Below are positions 59,594-64,000 of a DNA stretch of 64,000 nucleotides, in pieces. The stretch covers positions 1,953,715-2,017,714 of the forward strand of contig JADCRB010000001.1 in NCBI GenBank assembly GCA_021464245.1, in the 5' to 3' direction. The stretch comes from Carallia brachiata. Taxonomy: Eukaryota; Streptophyta; Magnoliopsida; Malpighiales; Rhizophoraceae. The first letter of the stretch is position 1. Every line of letters begins with the position of its first letter. Position numbers and translations under genes: made by a program. A model generated the notes under the pieces. It saw only the letters and a list, made by a program, of their open reading frames with translations, ran no database searches and was not told the DNA's origin.

Positions 59594-60079
59594 TGTTGAT
59601 GCCGACCGAATCCCTAACAAAATGTACCTGCAACCAATATTCGTACGTGTTTGTTTGGAGAGAAAGAACAACGGCGAGAGAATCAGAGAATTTTCAGTTC
59701 AGACTTCAGACTAATAAAAGGCATAAAAAGGGAAGATACCTCTTTTGGAGGGAAAGCAAGAGTTTGCCTTAATTCATTTTTCTCTCCCTCTTTCGATTGG
59801 AATTCCCCTCTTCTTCTAGGATTTTTTATAGGGGTAAATTTGTAATTTTATATTTTATTTCAAATTTTATTCTTCCTTGCTCGCAACGGGCGATGGTGAC
59901 ATGACATCTCGGCCCACAGAAACTAGCCCACCGAAAAGTTGGGCTCATATGTTTATGGGCCCATCAAGATATATGTATTTATAATTTATTTATTAATTAA
60001 AAAGGCAACTCACCCAACTCCTCCTTGGGCCTCAGTTTTTGGAACGTTGTGCGTCCGGGGAGCTTGCATTATTGTCCAG
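59594..60079. promoter_or_regulatory. Shared divergent promoter region
   Basis: Only 486 bp separate the start codons of the minus-strand coiled-coil gene and the plus-strand GDPD gene. A TATAAAAAA on the minus strand at 59822-59830 and a TATTTATAA on the plus strand near 59973-59981 could serve the two directions. The leader on the minus side contains a CAGGTAC string at about 59626, a possible untranslated-exon donor. Confidence 0.5.
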
Positions 60080-63000
60080 ATGGCGATCGCCACCGGTGGA
60101 CCGGGAGGGAGACGGCGGCGAGCGGCACTTCTACAGAGGCACGTCGGACGCGGAGGCTGGTGGCGCATTAGTGGATTCCCAATAACAAGACTTTCCTTCC
60201 GCTCCGTCATTATATCTCTTGCCTTCGTCGCTCTCTTGCCCCCGATTTTCTTCCATTTCCGGCTCCGCCGCTTCCATCAAGTAATAACCACACTCTTCTC
60301 TCTCCGTCCGACTTTTCGATACTGTCTTTTATTTTTTTCCAGTCTTTTTTCTTTGGTAGATGGAGTTTGTTTGATTTTCTTGCAGCGATACAGATTTCTT
60401 GGATGTGGTTTTTCTTTTCCTTTATCTCGTTGTTATATAGGCATTCTTTTGGGCATTCCTTTTGCGTTCTTGATTTCTTGTGCTATTGCGTTTCCTTTTC
60501 TTCTTGTTCTCGTTACTGTTCTTGCTGTTCTTATTATACACAATCTTTTTAAGTATTCCTTTTGCCGACAAATTTAGTTATTATTGGTTTCCCTTTTTGT
60601 CAGTTAGTGTTAAAGTAACGTTCTTTACTGCTAGGGTTGAGATTTTCTAATATGCATCTTCTTGGTTAAGGTATCCGCAAGATCAAAATCAAGATCAAAG
60701 ACTTTCATTTGAGGTCTTGAGCTTTAATTATGGGAAGGAGGGTGTGGGTTCATGGGAATGGGGACAGCTATCCTCAATTGTGTAACTCTCGGCCCAGCAG
60801 TCCTCCCAATGGATTTTAAAAAAAAGGGATCTAAACCAGCCCACAACTTTGACTTCCCTCCTTTCTTTTTATCAAAGAAATTTTATATTTCTTGTTGGTG
60901 TGCTTGATATGTGGTAATGTCTAAATTAGTTCATTTTCGCATGGGCTTATGGTGACGAATATCCACTTTGCAAATTTTCTTTGACTTACAGATGCAATCC
61001 AGGAAGTGTGGTTGGCTCAATGATCCACCTCTTGTATGTGCTCATGGTGGGGATTCAACAAATGCTTTCCGTAACACAGTAGGTGTCCAGGATTTCTCTA
61101 GTTTCTTTCTTTTTAATCTAACTAACTAGGAACTTGATGTCAGAGTGTGGAGCCTCTTGCACTTTTATGCCTTTTTAACTATGACTTCGATGCCTCAAAC
61201 CTATCACGAGCTTATCCTTTAGTTTTGGTGTTTTTTTCCATTCATCCTAATCTTTTTTCTAATAACTTAATCCTAAGCAAGTGCTCTGCTGAGGTGCAGA
61301 CTGAACAATGTTGAATCTATGATAGATTTAAAATGAATCTAGTGAACATTATAAATCACCGAACAGGTGAGACTAATGTGCTGCAGGCAAAATGAACTCC
61401 TTCATTTGAGGTGAAATTGCTGAATTTGCACAATCAATTATGACAAGTCATTATAAATGGAACCTTGTGTTCTTTTCGGTCCTTGCATTTTGGATGGATA
61501 TTTCAAGCTTATCTTTGATCTATCATTTTCCTTTTCTTTGGTTTCACCTTGCAGATGACTGCATACCGGCTTGCTCTTCGTTCACAAGTAGATTGTATAG
61601 AGATTGATGTATCTCGTTCCTTTGATGGAGTTTTGTTTGCTCTTCATGACAGGTATATTTGTATTCTTACCCTACTATAATTTACCAGCAAATGTTTAGG
61701 ACAATTCTGGTGCATACGATGATTTTTTTGTGGTGCATTATAGTACTAGGATAAAATTCATTGTTGTGACTTGTAATGATTTAATGTTAGCTGATACAGT
61801 GGCATATGCAAAGGGGTTCATGTGGAAATCTGTTTGAATCACAAATGGCTTGCTACCCATACCTAGATGGAGATCCAGCATAATTGGAAATTTGTTTGTG
61901 TCCCACTCGATGTTCTTCAGTTTCATCCTTTGATTTTGGCTATGAAATACTTGATGTGGTAGTACTATTTTTTTCTCTTTCTAATGCGGTCTTGACTGGA
62001 AAGGGGGAAAAATTTGTCTTTCATGCAGAAGTGGTGATATATTACGATGCAAATTGGTATACCAATGCCAAACAATTTATCAAAATTGACTTTAATATTA
62101 ATACACATAAAAGACTCTTATCATGCTGTTTAAAGTCGAGACAATTACCACTTTAGTTTTGTGTCTTATGTGAGGTGCCACTATGTTGTAAGAGATGAAA
62201 TTCAATTTCGATCTTGGTTTATCTCTGAATTTCTGGATAGTTATTGTTTGTTGTCATACTAAACTCAGTAGGTATTATTCAGTTCTTCCTGTGGATTTTC
62301 ACTCACTTGCTGGCCTATCATATCCAACTTGAAATTTAGAAGGCTCAGATTGCCATGTCTAGAATTAGTATTCTCTGCTTGGAAACTTGATTTTCACATG
62401 CCACAGGCAGGGATTTGCAGCAGATATCTGGAAACAATGCTTCTAAAGTTGGGCGTTTAAGCATGAAAGAGGTGAGATTTGCTGTTTTGGCTATGTTTTC
62501 CGCTTTGTTAAGTAATTTTTCCACATTATTATGTTAGTATGTGGTTATTTTTGCAATTTTCTAATCATGTAACGTCAACACTTTCCATAATGATGTGAAC
62601 TGAATGTGTTTGTTTATAGCCACCCTAGTAAAAAGGGGGAAAGTGAGAAATTGTGCAAGGGGTGGAAATTTTTTTGGGCTCAACCGATGGGTGGCAGGTT
62701 AGGAGCATACTGATGTTGGGTGCTTATATCATTACTGGATAAGCATAATATTCTTGATATTCTTTTTTGGGTTAATGACCACTGTCTGGATGTTATCTTC
62801 TTCTCATGGTTCTTTGGAAAAATATTTTAGTTCATGTGTCATACAGTCCAGCATATAGAATTAATTGTAACTAATAATATGTAGTTTTTGGTGCTAAATT
62901 GGTATAATAAGTGAAGCTGCTTATATTTTAGCATGCATTTTTTTTCCCATATTTCTGAATTTTGATTGAAAGCCCTATTTTGTGTAGATTAAAGAAATAG

Positions 63001-63811
63001 ACGTGTCTCGTCAGTCTGCTCAGAAGTTCGATCATGAAAAGATTCCTACCATCGAAGAAGCATTGGCAGTAAGTTTGACCCTCTCCTCAAATCGTTGAAA
63101 CTAATAGTAGAGGCTTTAGCAATCTCTTTTTTAGGACTATTTCTAAAGCTTGATGCAATAGTCATGTAATTCTATGCACTGCCAATATCATCATGATGTA
63201 GTCATTTAACTATGGTTCACATTGTTTCAGCTAATATCAGGTTCAGTCCGGCAGGTGGTTTTAGATGCTAAGGTTGGACCTCCATCATACGAAAAAGGAC
63301 TTGCAAAGGAGATTCTTTCCGTTGTGAGTCTTTTCTTTGCTTCCCCTAAATCTTGTCCCTTCTTTTCATTTGTTTACTTGTCTTATATGACACAGAATCA
63401 CGCAACACTCACTTAGAGGCTAATTCTGTGATAACTATTTAATCAGTTCATCAACATGCACCAATAAGGTCAAAATTTTGGAAAATATCTCTGGTAACTT
63501 TTGTGGCTACCACTTGTTTGGAAGGCAGCTATCTTGAGGTTAAGCAGTTTCAAAAAGAATTATCCAATTTAATTATCCAATTTCGTCCTTGGTGGGTCTG
63601 TAGGGAGCCATCCCTGCTTACCCTTTTTGACGAACAAGAATTATTTAATTTCCTTTTGCCAGTGACATGACTTTCTAACCATTAGAGTGCTTACTTTTTT
63701 AGTTGCCGAAGTTTTCAGGTTAAGAAAGTACAGTGTAAGAATTGCATCGTTTGGGCCAAAAGTGACACTTTAGCAAGGGATGTTATCAAGTTGTCATCGG
63801 ATGATGTGACG
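60080..63811 (+). CDS. GDPD4: Glycerophosphodiester phosphodiesterase, GDPD4-like, 3' part beyond window
   Basis: Hydrolyses glycerophosphodiesters to glycerol-3-phosphate and an alcohol, linked to phospholipid turnover and phosphate recycling. Seven exons are visible: 60080-60280, 60992-61078, 61555-61652, 62411-62471, 62988-63068, 63231-63323, 63719-63811 (238 codons, frame continuous, open at the end). An Arg-rich N-terminus is followed by one hydrophobic helix (FRSVIISLAFVALLPPIFF, about 43-61), so it is probably membrane-anchored. The catalytic region shows AHGGDSTNAFRNT (His85) and DCIEIDVSRSFDGVLFALHD (Glu112, Asp114, His127). HGG replaces the usual HRG, as I recall for GDPD4-type plant enzymes. 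IPTIEEALALIS and VVLDAKVGPPSYEKGLA match the family order. I chose ATG 60080; an upstream in-frame ATG at 59939 would add unlikely, promoter-like sequence. The domain's C-terminal half should lie past 64000. Confidence 0.92.
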
Positions 63812-63868
63812 GTAAATAAGTTTCCACTTTTGGTTCCCTTCAAGATTGTTCTTTTGACTTCCCTCCCC

Positions 63869-63889
63869 CTCTCCCCCCCCCCCCCCCCC
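63869..63889 (+). repeat. Poly-C tract in a GDPD intron
   Basis: A C-rich stretch with an uninterrupted run of about 17 C follows CCCTCCCCCTCT. Its length is likely unstable in sequencing. No exon was identified between 63812 and the end of the window. Confidence 0.7.
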
Positions 63890-64000
63890 AACCCCCCGTC
63901 CTTCCTTCTCCTTTTAGGAATTGCTTGATGGATTATGATATACTTAAACTTTATGTAGCCTGTAATGCACAAGAGGGGAGAGGTGCACAACTGATGCCCT

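Noticed and set aside
59939..60079. Upstream in-frame ATG of the GDPD gene
   Set aside because: The added residues read as promoter-like AT-rich sequence, and the Arg-rich start at 60080 gives a more plausible N-terminus before the membrane helix.
63930..64000. An eighth GDPD exon at the right edge
   Set aside because: After TATGTAG the reading does not match the VGYIVM segment I expect next in this family, so the next exon probably lies beyond the window.
1..64000. CRISPR arrays, operons, bacterial promoters or viral genes
   Set aside because: Introns, composition and gene families show plant nuclear DNA. The direct repeats found are minisatellite or transposon repeats without spacer structure, and no viral protein motif was seen.

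Overview
This window looks like nuclear DNA of a dicotyledonous plant. It is very AT-rich between genes. Protein-coding genes have canonical GT-AG introns with T-rich acceptor tracts, and every recognised protein is a plant family member. Nothing prokaryotic, plastid or mitochondrial was seen. The species cannot be named from the sequence alone.

The first 45 kb is gene-poor and rich in mobile-element remains. It holds three single-exon gene-sized units. One is an intact acyl-activating enzyme with a peroxisomal C-terminus (15868-17550, minus). The second is a tandem paralogue broken by two small indels (29243-30903, minus). The third is a CXE18-like carboxylesterase (38554-39564, plus). Between them are hAT-type elements, two with clear 8-bp target duplications. 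There are also three LINE-derived RNase H remnants, one of which contains a nested hAT element and another a nested Mutator-like MITE. Other repeats are a polyA-tailed retroposon with a 15-bp target duplication, LTR-like repeats with 60-bp subrepeats, long CT-rich and tandem-repeat MITE-like blocks, and a 46-bp minisatellite.

The last 18 kb (45.6-64 kb) is gene-dense. A 14-exon sucrose-phosphate synthase of the SPS4 type (1023 aa, plus) converges on a 12-exon gene for a 285-aa coiled-coil protein (minus). The coiled-coil gene is divergent from a GDPD4-like membrane-anchored glycerophosphodiester phosphodiesterase (plus), which runs off the right edge. I worked out exon boundaries by hand; every boundary has consensus GT-AG and the reading frame closes across all exons.

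The genes do not form a pathway. They cover sucrose synthesis, phosphodiester hydrolysis, peroxisomal acyl-CoA formation and ester hydrolysis. I did not find a convincing undescribed biological system. The most interesting points are the nested insertions, the broken AAE copy, an antisense coding-like segment inside SPS intron 2, and a GC-rich patch at 23.6 kb.
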